From: Aquimarina muelleri DSM 19832
GTDB taxonomy: Bacteria; Bacteroidota; Bacteroidia; Flavobacteriales; Flavobacteriaceae
DNA length: 64,000 nucleotides
NCBI RefSeq assembly: GCF_000430665.1
Contig: NZ_AUML01000033.1
Span: 1 to 64,000 of the forward strand
Direction of reading: 5' to 3'
Shown piece by piece: positions 44,646-53,639 of this stretch. How positions within the stretch are numbered: the first letter of the stretch is position 1; each line of letters begins with the position of its first letter. Under the pieces are notes generated by a model that had not been told where the DNA came from, made no database searches, and saw only the letters and a program-made list of their open reading frames with translations. The translations under genes were made by a program, and so were the position numbers.

Positions 44646-45179
44646 TTAAAGCTGTTTTTTTAAAAGCACTTCGGTACCTTTTATTTCGACTGGTATGCCA
44701 GAAACCATTAGTACAGCTTTATCCGCATACTTGGCTATATATTGATTCATCCACCCTTGTAGCTCGGTAAATTTTCTTCCTACCTCGGTAGTAGCATGTA
44801 CTCCCATACCAATCTCATTAGAAATAATAAGTAAGGTAGCATCGATTTTCAGTAATTTATCAAATTCTGCTTTGGCAAGGGATAATGATTTTTCAATATC
44901 ATTTTTTGAATCTACAAAAAAATTAGTAAGCCATAGGGTTACACAATCTATAACTACTACGCTATTATTTGGGATTACTTTGGATAGTTCTTTTTCTTCT
45001 TCGATAGATATCCATCTGCTATCTCGATCTGCAATATGACGATCTATGCGTAGGCGATGATCCTCATCCCAAACTCTGGAAGTAGCCAAATAATAAGGCG
45101 TATTAGATAGTTGTACTGCCAGATCTTGAGCATATTTGCTTTTTCCAGAGCGTTCCCCTCCTGTAATGTAATATAGCAT
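44646..45179 (-). CDS. cobU: Bifunctional adenosylcobinamide kinase/guanylyltransferase
   Basis: 177 residues. The P-loop GGERSGKS is at 7-14, and the DRHIADRDSRW segment near 48-59 carries the histidine that takes GMP. It phosphorylates adenosylcobinamide and adds GMP, giving the CobS substrate. It is first in the operon cobU-cobT-membrane protein-cobS-cobC. A TAnnTTTG box lies 21 bases upstream. The operon lacks corrin-ring genes in this window, so this is a salvage set. Confidence 0.95.
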   Translation of the reverse strand: MLYYITGGERSGKSKYAQDLAVQLSNTPYYLATSRVWDEDHRLRIDRHIADRDSRWISIEEEKELSKVIPNNSVVVIDCVTLWLTNFFVDSKNDIEKSLSLAKAEFDKLLKIDATLLIISNEIGMGVHATTEVGRKFTELQGWMNQYIAKYADKAVLMVSGIPVEIKGTEVLLKKQL

Positions 45180-45199
45180 ATAAATAGTTTTAGATTTTA

Positions 45200-45207
45200 C
45201 AAAGGTA
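45200..45207 (-). promoter_or_regulatory. Candidate housekeeping -7 box, cob operon
   Basis: TACCTTTG (- strand) fits TAnnTTTG, 21 bases before the cobU ATG. No cobalamin riboswitch is seen on the - strand between it and cobU. Confidence 0.4.
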
Positions 45208-45294
45208 GTTGTATAAATTATTTCTATGTTAAAGTAATCTCAAATAACTTAAAATATAATACATTCGCCCAGAATTTAGGTTCTTATACTCTTA

Positions 45295-45505
45295 TCATAG
45301 AGTTAGAGATTAAAAGGGAATTAGGTGCGTTACTTCTAAAAATTTAGAGATAATAAATCCTAAGCTGTTCCCGCAACTGTAAGCTGTGCCTTTTGTATAC
45401 TTATATACATGTAAGGTGCTTGTTGTTACTTCTTTTAAACCACTGATTTTGATCGGGAAGGTAAACAACAAGACGCAAGCCAGGAGACCTGCCTTAGTTT
45501 AATAG
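45295..45505 (+). ncRNA. Cobalamin (AdoCbl) riboswitch upstream of btuB
   Basis: Conserved riboswitch blocks appear in order: AAAAGGGAATTAGGTG (about 45313-45328), CTGTTCCCGCAACTGTAAG (about 45364-45382) and the B12 box AAGCCAGGAGACCTGCC (about 45477-45493). The btuB ATG follows at 45590. In this class B12 binding masks translation or ends transcription of the receptor gene. The block lies on the + strand only, so it controls btuB rather than the divergent cob operon. Confidence 0.93.
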
Positions 45506-45589
45506 TAAGTCAAACTTTCGGGACAAAGGTTTGGGTATGGGTAAACTACATACTTTTTTCCGGCAATAGTAAAATTAAGTATTTAAGAA

Positions 45590-47533
45590 ATGAACAAAAA
45601 AATGTTTTTTGGAACAGCATTGGTAATGCTGGGATCTTCGTTTGTATTTGGACAAGAAATACAAATAGATGAAAAAGTTAATGAGTTAGACGAAGTTGTT
45701 ATTTCGGATTCTAAATTTAATCTAAAAAGAGAACAAAGCGGTAAGGTAATCACTAAAATTACTCAAGAAGAATTACAGCGTAGTCAAGGGCAATCTGTAG
45801 CTACCGTTCTTTCGAGAACTACAGGATTGTTTATAAATGGTAATGGTAGTGCACCAGGGCAAGATCTGGGAGTATATGTACGTGGTGGTAGAAACCGACA
45901 AGTAGTAATTAGGATAGATGGGGTAACGGTTAGTGACCCTTCTACTTCTGCAGGGGATTTTGATTTACGGTTATTATCGGTAAATCAAATTCAGGAAATT
46001 GAAATTCTTAAAGGAGCATCTAGTACGTTATATGGTTCTGGAGCGGCTACTGCGGTAATTAATATTACTACAAAATCAGAAAGTAAGGAAAAAATTTCAG
46101 CTAATTTTCAATCTAGCATAGGTACCAACCAATCGCAGAACGATCAGGATTATGATATCAACGAGTTTGTAAATCTTGCTTCTGTAAACGGTACTGTAGG
46201 AAAGGTAAGTTATCTGGCAAGCATAAGTAATCAATTTGGAGATGGCTTATCGGCGGCAGAAGCTAAGGATGCAAAAGAAGATGCGTTTTCAAAAGTTAAT
46301 GTAAATGCAAAATTAGGATATCGATGGAATGATAATTTTAAGTTTCATTTCTTCGGAAACTTGGATCAATACAAAAATGATTTTGATGCAGGAGCAGGAG
46401 TAGATGGTAATAATACGTTTGATAGCCAGCAGCTAAGAGCAGGTTCTTTTTGGGAGATAAAATACCCCAATGGTAGCTTTACATTCACCAATAGTTTTGC
46501 ATCTTTAGAAAGAGATCTTACACAATCTAGTTTCCCTTCAAAATATAAAGGAAAAGTACATACTTTTGATGGATACAATAAGTACACTATAAATTCTGCT
46601 TTTTATACGGTAGTAGGTGTTAATGCATCCTTTAGCGATTTTAATCTTTCTAATATTCCTGATGGAAGTACTCGTTTAGAGGAAACCATAAGCGACGAAA
46701 AAGCAACATTTGATATTGTAGATCCGTATGCCAATGTAGTGTATATTTCAGACTTTGGATTAAACATTAATGCAGGAGCTAGATTAAATACGCATAGTGT
46801 ATATGACAATCAAATAGTATACAGTATCAACCCATCGTATACCTATGCTTTTGGTACTAATTATATTAAAGGTTTAGCATCCTATAGTACTGCATATATA
46901 ACTCCATCCTTATTTCAGTTATACGATACTGCATTTGCAACGGGTAATCCTGATCTAAAACCAGAGGAAAGTAGAACGATAGAGGGAGGAGTAGAATTTT
47001 TACATAAAAAAAAGACGAGTATAAGCGTTGTATATTTTAATCGTAAGTCAGAAAATTTTATTACGTTTAATCCTACAACTTTTGCGAATTTTAATTCATC
47101 AGAGGATATAGAGGTAGACGGAGTAGAAATAGAGGTGTCCACAAAAGTTCTGGAGGATAAATTATCTATTAGCGGTAATTATACCTATACCAATATTGAT
47201 AAATTAAAAGATAATACTCGAATACCAGAGCACATGGTTAATGCCAGTGTAGGATATCAATTAGGCAAAAAAACATATACATCGGTAAGTTATCAATACA
47301 ATACAGAGCGTGCGGATAATGATTTTGCTAATGCAGATCCTATAACTTATGCACCAACAAAGGTATCTTTGGATGGATATGGAGTGTTGGATTTTTATAT
47401 CAGCCACCAGTTACTAAAAAACCTAAGTGTATTTGCTGCAATGCAAAACATTACGAATGAAGATTATCAAGAGATTTTAGGGTTTAATACCAGAGGTAGA
47501 AATGCCAGAATAGGATTTAATTTAAAGTTCTAA
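45590..47533 (+). CDS. btuB: TonB-dependent outer membrane receptor, BtuB-type
   Basis: 647 residues. A signal peptide (about 1-21, ending VFGQE) is followed by a TonB box-like segment ELDEVVISDS, the plug domain (about 55-160, with VYVRGGRNRQVVIRIDGV and ILKGASSTLYGSGAATAVIN), and a beta barrel to the C-terminal RIGFNLKF. The upstream cobalamin riboswitch and divergent cob operon make cobalamin or a cobinamide the likely substrate. Length is normal for BtuB. There is no SusD-like partner, so it is not a polysaccharide receptor. Confidence 0.92.
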   Translation: MNKKMFFGTALVMLGSSFVFGQEIQIDEKVNELDEVVISDSKFNLKREQSGKVITKITQEELQRSQGQSVATVLSRTTGLFINGNGSAPGQDLGVYVRGGRNRQVVIRIDGVTVSDPSTSAGDFDLRLLSVNQIQEIEILKGASSTLYGSGAATAVINITTKSESKEKISANFQSSIGTNQSQNDQDYDINEFVNLASVNGTVGKVSYLASISNQFGDGLSAAEAKDAKEDAFSKVNVNAKLGYRWNDNFKFHFFGNLDQYKNDFDAGAGVDGNNTFDSQQLRAGSFWEIKYPNGSFTFTNSFASLERDLTQSSFPSKYKGKVHTFDGYNKYTINSAFYTVVGVNASFSDFNLSNIPDGSTRLEETISDEKATFDIVDPYANVVYISDFGLNINAGARLNTHSVYDNQIVYSINPSYTYAFGTNYIKGLASYSTAYITPSLFQLYDTAFATGNPDLKPEESRTIEGGVEFLHKKKTSISVVYFNRKSENFITFNPTTFANFNSSEDIEVDGVEIEVSTKVLEDKLSISGNYTYTNIDKLKDNTRIPEHMVNASVGYQLGKKTYTSVSYQYNTERADNDFANADPITYAPTKVSLDGYGVLDFYISHQLLKNLSVFAAMQNITNEDYQEILGFNTRGRNARIGFNLKF

Positions 47534-47550
47534 ATATAAAATGGTATGAA

Positions 47551-47592
47551 ACAAAACTCCTAAACTGTACAGTTTAGGAGTTTTTGTTTTTT
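47551..47592. terminator. Palindromic terminator between btuB and the protease gene
   Basis: AAACTCCTAAACTGT pairs with ACAGTTTAGGAGTTT in a near-perfect 30-base palindrome, followed by T on both strands. It serves the convergent genes btuB (+) and the S41 protease (-). Confidence 0.9.
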
Positions 47593-49019
47593 TAGAAATT
47601 AAGTCTTTCCGTTTTAGAAACATCTGTATCTTGATACATTCGTTCATAATTTGGAGTAAACATTTTACTGTTTCCAACACTCTCTAGTTGTAGGTTATTA
47701 CCATACGTTTTAGCATTTTTAATACCTGCAATATTGTCTAACGCAGCTTTAAGAAGGGGTTCGTTACTATCTCCTAGTATACCAAGATTAGAATAATCTT
47801 CATCAACAGCTATATCTGGAGCAAAACCACTAAAATAATCCGTAACTCCTGCCGAATTTATAGATTTAAGCACTAATGGTTGCATAGCATAGGTGTGCCC
47901 AGTGTCTGCTCCTTGTCTGCCAAAGTTGTCAGAATCATATAAGGTAATAGATGCCTGAAATTTTCCTCGTGTGGTTGATCCAACTTTTGTTACGGTAATA
48001 TAGGGGTTTAAGCCATTAATTACCAATTCACTTGCAGAAGCAGAACTTCTGGTAGTAATTACATATAGTCTAGTTAGGTTAAGAGAGTTAATGGCATCTC
48101 CTGTTCTTATCTGATTATCAAAAAGGTTGGTGCTTCCAAACTGTTCCTGTCGGTCAGAGTTCCATTGTTCTGTAGTAAAAACTTTATCGTTAAATTGCCC
48201 GGTGATCATACTCGATAAATCAATTGCACTAGTAACAGAGCCGCCACCATTGTATCGTAAATCCAGAACAAGATCTTTTATCCCATCCGAAGCAAATTTG
48301 GCAAAAGCAGCATTTAGCTGCGTATCAAAATCTGCGGTAAAAGAGTTGTACATAAGGTATCCAACAGGATTACCTCCTGCATCTATAGTTTTAGATAAAA
48401 AAACAGGGTTTTCTGTATATTGTACTTTAGTAAGAGAAATTGTAGTATTATTAGGAGTAATAGTAGTTCCATCAAAAGTAGCCAATCCGATAGTATAGGT
48501 GTCTGGATCTAATAATTGCCTAAAATTCTCAGTTGTAATTTGTGTTCCATTAATGGTATTAAAAATATCACCTCTTTTTATTCCTTTAGCTTCCGCATTA
48601 GTACCTGGTAGTACATATCGTACGTATCCAAAAACAAGAGTCTCGTTGTTTGGATATCTAACCAAGCCAAACTCCATACCATTGTTTTTGGTAACACCAT
48701 CAAAAGCTTTTTCTAGTTCGATATAATCATTTACTAAAAAACTAAAATCATCTACACTGGATTGTAAAGCACTAAAAATAGCTTCAGGAGTAGAAAAACC
48801 AGATAAAAAATTGGTGTAATCCTGGTTTTTAGAAAAACGATTATCTGCCAAATTAGGAACGTCTGCTTTATATAAATAAAAAACATTTAGTCCTTTCCAT
48901 ATAAAATCATTTATTTCATTAGTACCAGAAACTCTAGGAAGATCATCATTGTCATTAAAACAAGCAGTAAAAAGACCTCCTACGAGTAGTAATAAGGTAA
49001 CATACTTTAGATATTTCAT
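47592..49019 (-). CDS. S41 family C-terminal-processing peptidase, lipoprotein
   Basis: 475 residues. A lipobox with Cys20 (LFTAC) marks an outer membrane or periplasmic lipoprotein, with an Asp-rich linker (FNDNDDLPRV). A PDZ-like part (about 105-200) precedes the S41 core, with RYNGGGSVTSA near 255-265, the serine motif SSASASE at about 325-331 and the Lys motif STTRGK near 348-353. S41 enzymes cut C-terminal or unfolded protein segments. Bacteroidota encode many such lipoprotein proteases; the substrate is unknown. Confidence 0.9.
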   Translation of the reverse strand: MKYLKYVTLLLLVGGLFTACFNDNDDLPRVSGTNEINDFIWKGLNVFYLYKADVPNLADNRFSKNQDYTNFLSGFSTPEAIFSALQSSVDDFSFLVNDYIELEKAFDGVTKNNGMEFGLVRYPNNETLVFGYVRYVLPGTNAEAKGIKRGDIFNTINGTQITTENFRQLLDPDTYTIGLATFDGTTITPNNTTISLTKVQYTENPVFLSKTIDAGGNPVGYLMYNSFTADFDTQLNAAFAKFASDGIKDLVLDLRYNGGGSVTSAIDLSSMITGQFNDKVFTTEQWNSDRQEQFGSTNLFDNQIRTGDAINSLNLTRLYVITTRSSASASELVINGLNPYITVTKVGSTTRGKFQASITLYDSDNFGRQGADTGHTYAMQPLVLKSINSAGVTDYFSGFAPDIAVDEDYSNLGILGDSNEPLLKAALDNIAGIKNAKTYGNNLQLESVGNSKMFTPNYERMYQDTDVSKTERLNF

Positions 49020-49224
49020 ATGTTTATTTTTTCGTTTTTTGTATATGTTATAAAAAGAGTCTAATATTTATTTGGTTAAAACAAGAATATTTATTGACTA
49101 CTTTTATTTGTAGTGCTAAATGTAAGTACTTTATTATAAAATTAAAAAGAATGTAACAAATTAGATAGATAGTCGTCTCCCTTATATAAAGCTAACAGAG
49201 TTTTATGATAATAACCAATCAAGA

Positions 49225-49734
49225 ATGAAAGAAGGAGCATTTATAACGCTTACAAACGGTTTTAAAGATAAACTTTTTAGGTTAGCTAAACGATTGTTGG
49301 TGAGCAACGAAGAAGCAGAAGATGCTACACAAGAAGTTTTATTGAAGTTGTGGCGAAATAAGAGCAAAATGACAGAATATAATAATGTAGAAGCTTTTGC
49401 AATGACAATGACCAAAAATTATTGTTATGATAAACTTAAAGCAAAAGAAACCGGAAACTTAAAAATTGTACATAGTAATTATAAAGATGAAAGGCCTTCA
49501 TTACAAAGGCAGGTAGAAGCAAGGGATAGCTTGGATTGGGTAAGTAAGATAATGAATAGTCTACCAGAACAACAACGAATGATTATCCAGTTGCGAGATA
49601 TAGAACAATATGATAATGCAGAAATAGCAGATATGTTAGAGCTAAATGAAGTGGCTGTAAGAGTAGCATTATCCAGAGGAAGAAAAAAAATAAGAGAAGA
49701 ATTATTAAAAAAACACAATTATGGAGTTGTCTAA
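49225..49734 (+). CDS. ECF RNA polymerase sigma factor
   Basis: 169 residues. Region 2: FRLAKRLLVSNEEAED and QEVLLKLWRNKSK; region 4: LPEQQRMIIQLRDIEQ and EVAVRVALSRGRKKI. It overlaps the membrane anti-sigma gene by 14 bases. A shorter ATG at 49205 leads to an immediate stop, so 49225 is chosen. The operon continues with two DUF4252 genes. This sigma is not closely related to the pair at 23.9-25.4 kb. Confidence 0.93.
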   Translation: MKEGAFITLTNGFKDKLFRLAKRLLVSNEEAEDATQEVLLKLWRNKSKMTEYNNVEAFAMTMTKNYCYDKLKAKETGNLKIVHSNYKDERPSLQRQVEARDSLDWVSKIMNSLPEQQRMIIQLRDIEQYDNAEIADMLELNEVAVRVALSRGRKKIREELLKKHNYGVV

Positions 49735-50158
49735 CATTGAAAAATTATTAGAAAAATATTTCGAGGGCGAAACGACCATTTCTGAAGAAAAAGAATTAAA
49801 GGTTTATTTTACCAGAGAAACTGTGCCGTTACACCTAGAGAGATATAAAAGTCTGTTTCAGTATTTTTCAGAAGAGAGCACTATTACTGCTACCAAAAAT
49901 CTAACATTAAAAACTAACAAAAAATCATGGTACACATGGGTAGGAGTTGCTGCATCTGTAGTAGTAATCGCAGGATTGTTTTTTACTAAATTTCCCGCAA
50001 ACCAAGATCAAAATTTAGGAACTTATGAAGATCCTGAAATAGCTTTACAAGAAACCAAAAAAATCCTTAATATGGTTTCACAATTAATGAATAAAGGTAC
50101 AGAAGAGTTAGTGTACTTGAATGAATTTGAGGATACTACTAAAAAATTAATAAAATAA
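49721..50158 (+). CDS. Membrane anti-sigma factor-like protein
   Basis: 145 residues. A cytoplasmic N-terminus (about 1-65, ENIEKLLEKYFEGET-type) is followed by one membrane helix (about 70-87, TWVGVAASVVVIAGLFF) and a short outer part. Size, orientation and the 14-base overlap with the sigma gene fit an anti-sigma factor of the FecR/ASD-like kind, though no named domain was matched. It would hold the sigma factor at the membrane until a signal arrives. Confidence 0.72.
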   Translation: MELSNIEKLLEKYFEGETTISEEKELKVYFTRETVPLHLERYKSLFQYFSEESTITATKNLTLKTNKKSWYTWVGVAASVVVIAGLFFTKFPANQDQNLGTYEDPEIALQETKKILNMVSQLMNKGTEELVYLNEFEDTTKKLIK

Positions 50159-50213
50159 ATTATAACAATGACCAGTAGTATAAATACTCTAGTGGTCTTA
50201 AAACTTAAATAAC

Positions 50214-50753
50214 ATGAAAAAAATAGCAATTATTATAGCACTCGTAGTATTACCATTTATGTCTAATGCCCAAGGTAATTTTGATAAATATGAAAACATG
50301 CAGGATGTATCCTCGGTCGTAGTAACCAGTAAAATGTTTAAATTATTAAGTAAACTAGATATAGAGAGTAATGATCCAGAAGTAAAAGAATATGCGAACC
50401 TTGTAGAAAATATAAAAAACATAAAGGTTTTTGCTACAGAAAATAAAGAAATAGGACAAAAGATGAAAGCAGATGTTACCGCATATCTTAAGAGTACTTC
50501 AATGGAGGAGTTAATGAGAGTAAACAGTGATGGAAAAAATGTGAAATTTTATTCTAAACCAGGTAAAGACGAAGATCATGTAAGCGAGCTTTTCATGTTT
50601 TTAGATGGGATACAGGATAAAAAAGATGGACCAAATACAGTAGTACTTACCATTACAGGAGATATAGATCTTAAACAAGTTTCTAAAATTGCAGACCATC
50701 TTAATGTGCCTGGAGGGGAGGAGTTAAAAAATGTAAAGAAAAAAGGAAACTAA
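50214..50753 (+). CDS. DUF4252 family exported protein
   Basis: 179 residues with a signal peptide (about 1-20, ending SNAQ), so periplasmic or outer surface. The DUF4252 pattern is visible: VVTSKMFKLLSKLD near 38-51, YLKSTSMEEL and a C-terminal GDIDLKQVSKIADHLNVPG. Function is unknown. It is third in the sigma/anti-sigma operon and pairs with a second DUF4252 gene. Confidence 0.86.
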   Translation: MKKIAIIIALVVLPFMSNAQGNFDKYENMQDVSSVVVTSKMFKLLSKLDIESNDPEVKEYANLVENIKNIKVFATENKEIGQKMKADVTAYLKSTSMEELMRVNSDGKNVKFYSKPGKDEDHVSELFMFLDGIQDKKDGPNTVVLTITGDIDLKQVSKIADHLNVPGGEELKNVKKKGN

Positions 50754-50878
50754 GCATAGTTTAGTTACACTATTTCAAAATTAAAAATGATATTAAACAC
50801 ATACTCCATATCTTCTTCCTTTTTGGTAAGAAGATATGGAGCATCAATCAAAAATCAATCAATCAAAAAATAACAGAA

Positions 50879-51421
50879 ATGAAAAATGTATATAGAGTTT
50901 TAGGAATTCTTAGTATAATTTTACTAATGAGTTGTAATAGAGAGCCATCGTTGCAAAAATATTTTGTAGATCATCAAGGAGACAATGATTTTATAGCTGT
51001 AGATGTACCTTCGAGTCTTTTGAGTACAGAAACAATACAACTAGATAAAGAGGAAAAAGAGGCATTAGAGAGTGTAAAAAAAATAAATTTTTTAGCCTTA
51101 CCACTTAAACAATCCAATCAAGATAAATTTGAAAAAGAAAGCACCACTATAAAAAATATTTTAGATTCAGACACATACGAAACGTTAGTGCGCTTTGGAT
51201 CGAATGGTATAAAAGGGGTCCTTAAATACGAAGGAGAAGAGGATGATATTGATGAGATTATTATTTTTGCAACAGATCAAAAAAAGGGGTTAGCATTAAT
51301 ACGAGTTTTGGGAGATAATATGCGACCTGAAAAAATGGCGATGCTTATGAAATCTGTAGAAAAAGGTAAAATTAATCTAGATGCTTTCAAAAGTATAGCA
51401 GATTCTATAGATTTTGATTAA
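50879..51421 (+). CDS. DUF4252 family lipoprotein
   Basis: 180 residues with a lipobox (LMSC, Cys19) marking a lipoprotein. It aligns with the preceding DUF4252 gene: VDVPSSLLSTET, a helix near 60-75, and a C-terminal NMRPEKMAMLMKSVEKG. The two probably arose by duplication, one soluble and one lipid-anchored. Function is unknown; the sigma operon suggests an envelope stress role. Confidence 0.85.
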   Translation: MKNVYRVLGILSIILLMSCNREPSLQKYFVDHQGDNDFIAVDVPSSLLSTETIQLDKEEKEALESVKKINFLALPLKQSNQDKFEKESTTIKNILDSDTYETLVRFGSNGIKGVLKYEGEEDDIDEIIIFATDQKKGLALIRVLGDNMRPEKMAMLMKSVEKGKINLDAFKSIADSIDFD

Positions 51422-51435
51422 TCTTTTGATTTTCT

Positions 51436-51490
51436 AAAAAAAACAGGCTAAATTCTTTAGTAAAAACTTAGAATTTAGCCTGTTTTTTTT
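51436..51490. terminator. Strong bidirectional terminator
   Basis: AAACAGGCTAAATTCT pairs with AGAATTTAGCCTGTTT around a ~14-base loop, with runs of A and T at the ends. It lies between convergent genes (DUF4252 + and purB -), and is the longest perfect stem seen among the terminators here. Confidence 0.93.
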
Positions 51491-51515
51491 ATTACTTATA
51501 AACGGTACAATATAA

Positions 51516-52859
51516 TTATATCCCAGTATAATTAGAAGGAGTAATTTGTTTTAACTCAGATTTTATAGCGTCAGAAATGTCTAGAGTTTCAATAAAATCT
51601 GCAATAGATTTTTGATTTATCTTTTCGTTAGTTCTGGTTAATCCTTTTAAAGCTTCGTATGGATTAGGATATGCTTCTCTTCTAAGGATAGTTTGTATAG
51701 CTTCTGCCACTACAGCCCAATTGTTTTCTAGATCCTGAGCAAATTTTTCTTCATTCAATAAAAGTTTATTCAAACCCTTTAATGTTGCTTGAAAAGCAAT
51801 TAAGGTATGTCCAAATGGAACTCCTACATTTCTAAGTACAGTACTATCTGTAAGATCTCGTTGCAATCTACTTATCGGTAATTTAGCAGAAAGATGCTCG
51901 AATATAGCGTTTGCTATACCAAGATTCCCTTCACTGTTTTCAAAATCAATAGGGTTTACTTTGTGTGGCATTGCCGAAGAACCAACTTCACCTTTTTTTA
52001 TTTTTTGTTTAAAATAATCCATAGATACATAGGTCCATATGTCTCTATCCAGATCTAGTATAATAGTATTAATTCGTTTAAGACCATCAAATAATGCTGC
52101 CATGTGGTCATAATGTTCTATCTGTGTGGTAGGAAAAGAATGATGTAATCCTAATTTTTCTTGTACAAAATGAGTTCCAAAAGCTTTCCAATCAATATTT
52201 GGATACGCTACCTTATGTGCATTGTAATTCCCTGTAGCTCCTCCAAATTTTGCAGCACTAGGAATGTCTTTAAGTAAGTCAAACTGTGCTTCCAATCGGG
52301 TTACATAAACTTGTATTTCTTTTCCTAAACGGGTAGGGGATGCTGGTTGTCCATGGGTTCTTGCTAGCATTGGTATGTTAGACCACTCTTTTGCTAAGAA
52401 TTTTAGTTTTTCTAATAATGTATTATATTCTTGAATATAAACATTGCTTACAGCCTCTTTAATACTCAGGGGTATTGCAGTATTGTTAATATCCTGAGAT
52501 GTTAATCCAAAATGTATAAACTCCTTATAGGGTTGTAAGCCAAGAGTATCAAATTTTTCTTTAATAAAATACTCTACAGCCTTTACATCGTGGTTAGTTA
52601 CTTTTTCAATATCTTTTATTGCTTGCGCATCTTCACTAGAAAAAGAAGTATAAATTTCTCTAAGTTTATCGAATAAAGAACCCTCCACATTTTGTAATTG
52701 CGGTAATGGCAATTCGCATAAAGCAATAAAATATTCGATCTCTACAAGTACTCGATACTTGATCAGAGCTTCTTCACTAAAAAACGGACTAAGAGATTCA
52801 GTCTTTGATGCATAACGACCATCGATAGGAGAGATAGCTTGCAAAGGAGATAATGACAT
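51516..52859 (-). CDS. purB: Adenylosuccinate lyase
   Basis: 447 residues, normal length. Signature SSAMPHKVNPIDFENSEGN (about 291-309) and TSQDINNTA mark the fumarase/aspartase superfamily, PurB type. It cleaves SAICAR and adenylosuccinate in purine synthesis. The first residues, MSLSPLQAISPIDGRYASKT, are typical. A TAnnTTTG box lies 23 bases upstream. It has its own terminator downstream. Confidence 0.96.
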   Translation of the reverse strand: MSLSPLQAISPIDGRYASKTESLSPFFSEEALIKYRVLVEIEYFIALCELPLPQLQNVEGSLFDKLREIYTSFSSEDAQAIKDIEKVTNHDVKAVEYFIKEKFDTLGLQPYKEFIHFGLTSQDINNTAIPLSIKEAVSNVYIQEYNTLLEKLKFLAKEWSNIPMLARTHGQPASPTRLGKEIQVYVTRLEAQFDLLKDIPSAAKFGGATGNYNAHKVAYPNIDWKAFGTHFVQEKLGLHHSFPTTQIEHYDHMAALFDGLKRINTIILDLDRDIWTYVSMDYFKQKIKKGEVGSSAMPHKVNPIDFENSEGNLGIANAIFEHLSAKLPISRLQRDLTDSTVLRNVGVPFGHTLIAFQATLKGLNKLLLNEEKFAQDLENNWAVVAEAIQTILRREAYPNPYEALKGLTRTNEKINQKSIADFIETLDISDAIKSELKQITPSNYTGI

Positions 52860-52881
52860 AGTTTTATTTTTTTTGAAGCTG

Positions 52882-52889
52882 CAAAGATA
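52882..52889 (-). promoter_or_regulatory. Candidate housekeeping -7 box, purB
   Basis: TATCTTTG (- strand) fits TAnnTTTG, 23 bases before the purB ATG. Confidence 0.4.
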
Positions 52890-53032
52890 ATTTAATTAAT
52901 TACGAATCACGAAAGACTGAAGGTGAATTTTGTAAGTTGTTTATTTTTAATAATTTAGTATTTTAGGCTTTTAAGTTTTTGAATCTTTGAGTTTATAAAA
53001 AGATTTCTGACTTTTCACTTTTCAGTATCTCC

Positions 53033-53587
53033 TTATTTAATCTTCTCTAATACCATACGCGCTCTTGCTTTATAAGCGGCACTGCCAGAGTGGTACGAGT
53101 TTTCTAATACTATTTTCAGCTCTGGGTGTACCCAGTTAAACTCTGTTCCTAATAAATATAAAGAGGTCATAGAATACGCTTTTGCAGCTACTTTTTGGTC
53201 TGTAATAAGCCAATCAAAACAGATTTCAGTAATTTTTTCGCGATGTTTTGTACTAAGGTGTTTTTGTATTTTGGGGCTCTTTTTTTTATAAAAATCAATA
53301 CTAAGGTATTCAAATATTTTAGCCATTGGTCGTACTGCAGGATGTCTGTAAATAGCAGGTGTAAATTGCAATATTTCATCCAGATATGGTAAAATAGAAT
53401 TCAGGTTGTTTTTGCATAAAAACTCAAGACCCCAGGTTGCTCTGCAAGAAATCTCATCTTCTACTAGAGCACAAATAGATAATAATTCGGGTAATAATTC
53501 AGGATGTTTTAATATAAGATCTGCAAAATATTTTCTTTTATCTCGGGAGTGATCTATGGTATTTAGTAATTCTATAAGCGATGACAT
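53033..53587 (-). CDS. Helical HEAT-like hypothetical protein
   Basis: 184 residues, predicted all-helical with paired helices like HEAT repeats (for example LLPELLSICALVEDEISCR near 31-48). No signal peptide or enzyme motif. It lies upstream of purB on the same strand (173-base gap), an arrangement I remember from other flavobacterial genomes, but no functional link is known. Confidence 0.65.
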   Translation of the reverse strand: MSSLIELLNTIDHSRDKRKYFADLILKHPELLPELLSICALVEDEISCRATWGLEFLCKNNLNSILPYLDEILQFTPAIYRHPAVRPMAKIFEYLSIDFYKKKSPKIQKHLSTKHREKITEICFDWLITDQKVAAKAYSMTSLYLLGTEFNWVHPELKIVLENSYHSGSAAYKARARMVLEKIK

Positions 53588-53639
53588 TTTAGATTAGTGT
53601 TATTTATAAATAGTAATGCTTGAGTTTATAAAAATACCT

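Noticed and set aside
45180-45290. A second cobalamin riboswitch controlling the cob operon
   Set aside because: No B12 box or GGTG/CCCGCAACTG block is present on the - strand before cobU.
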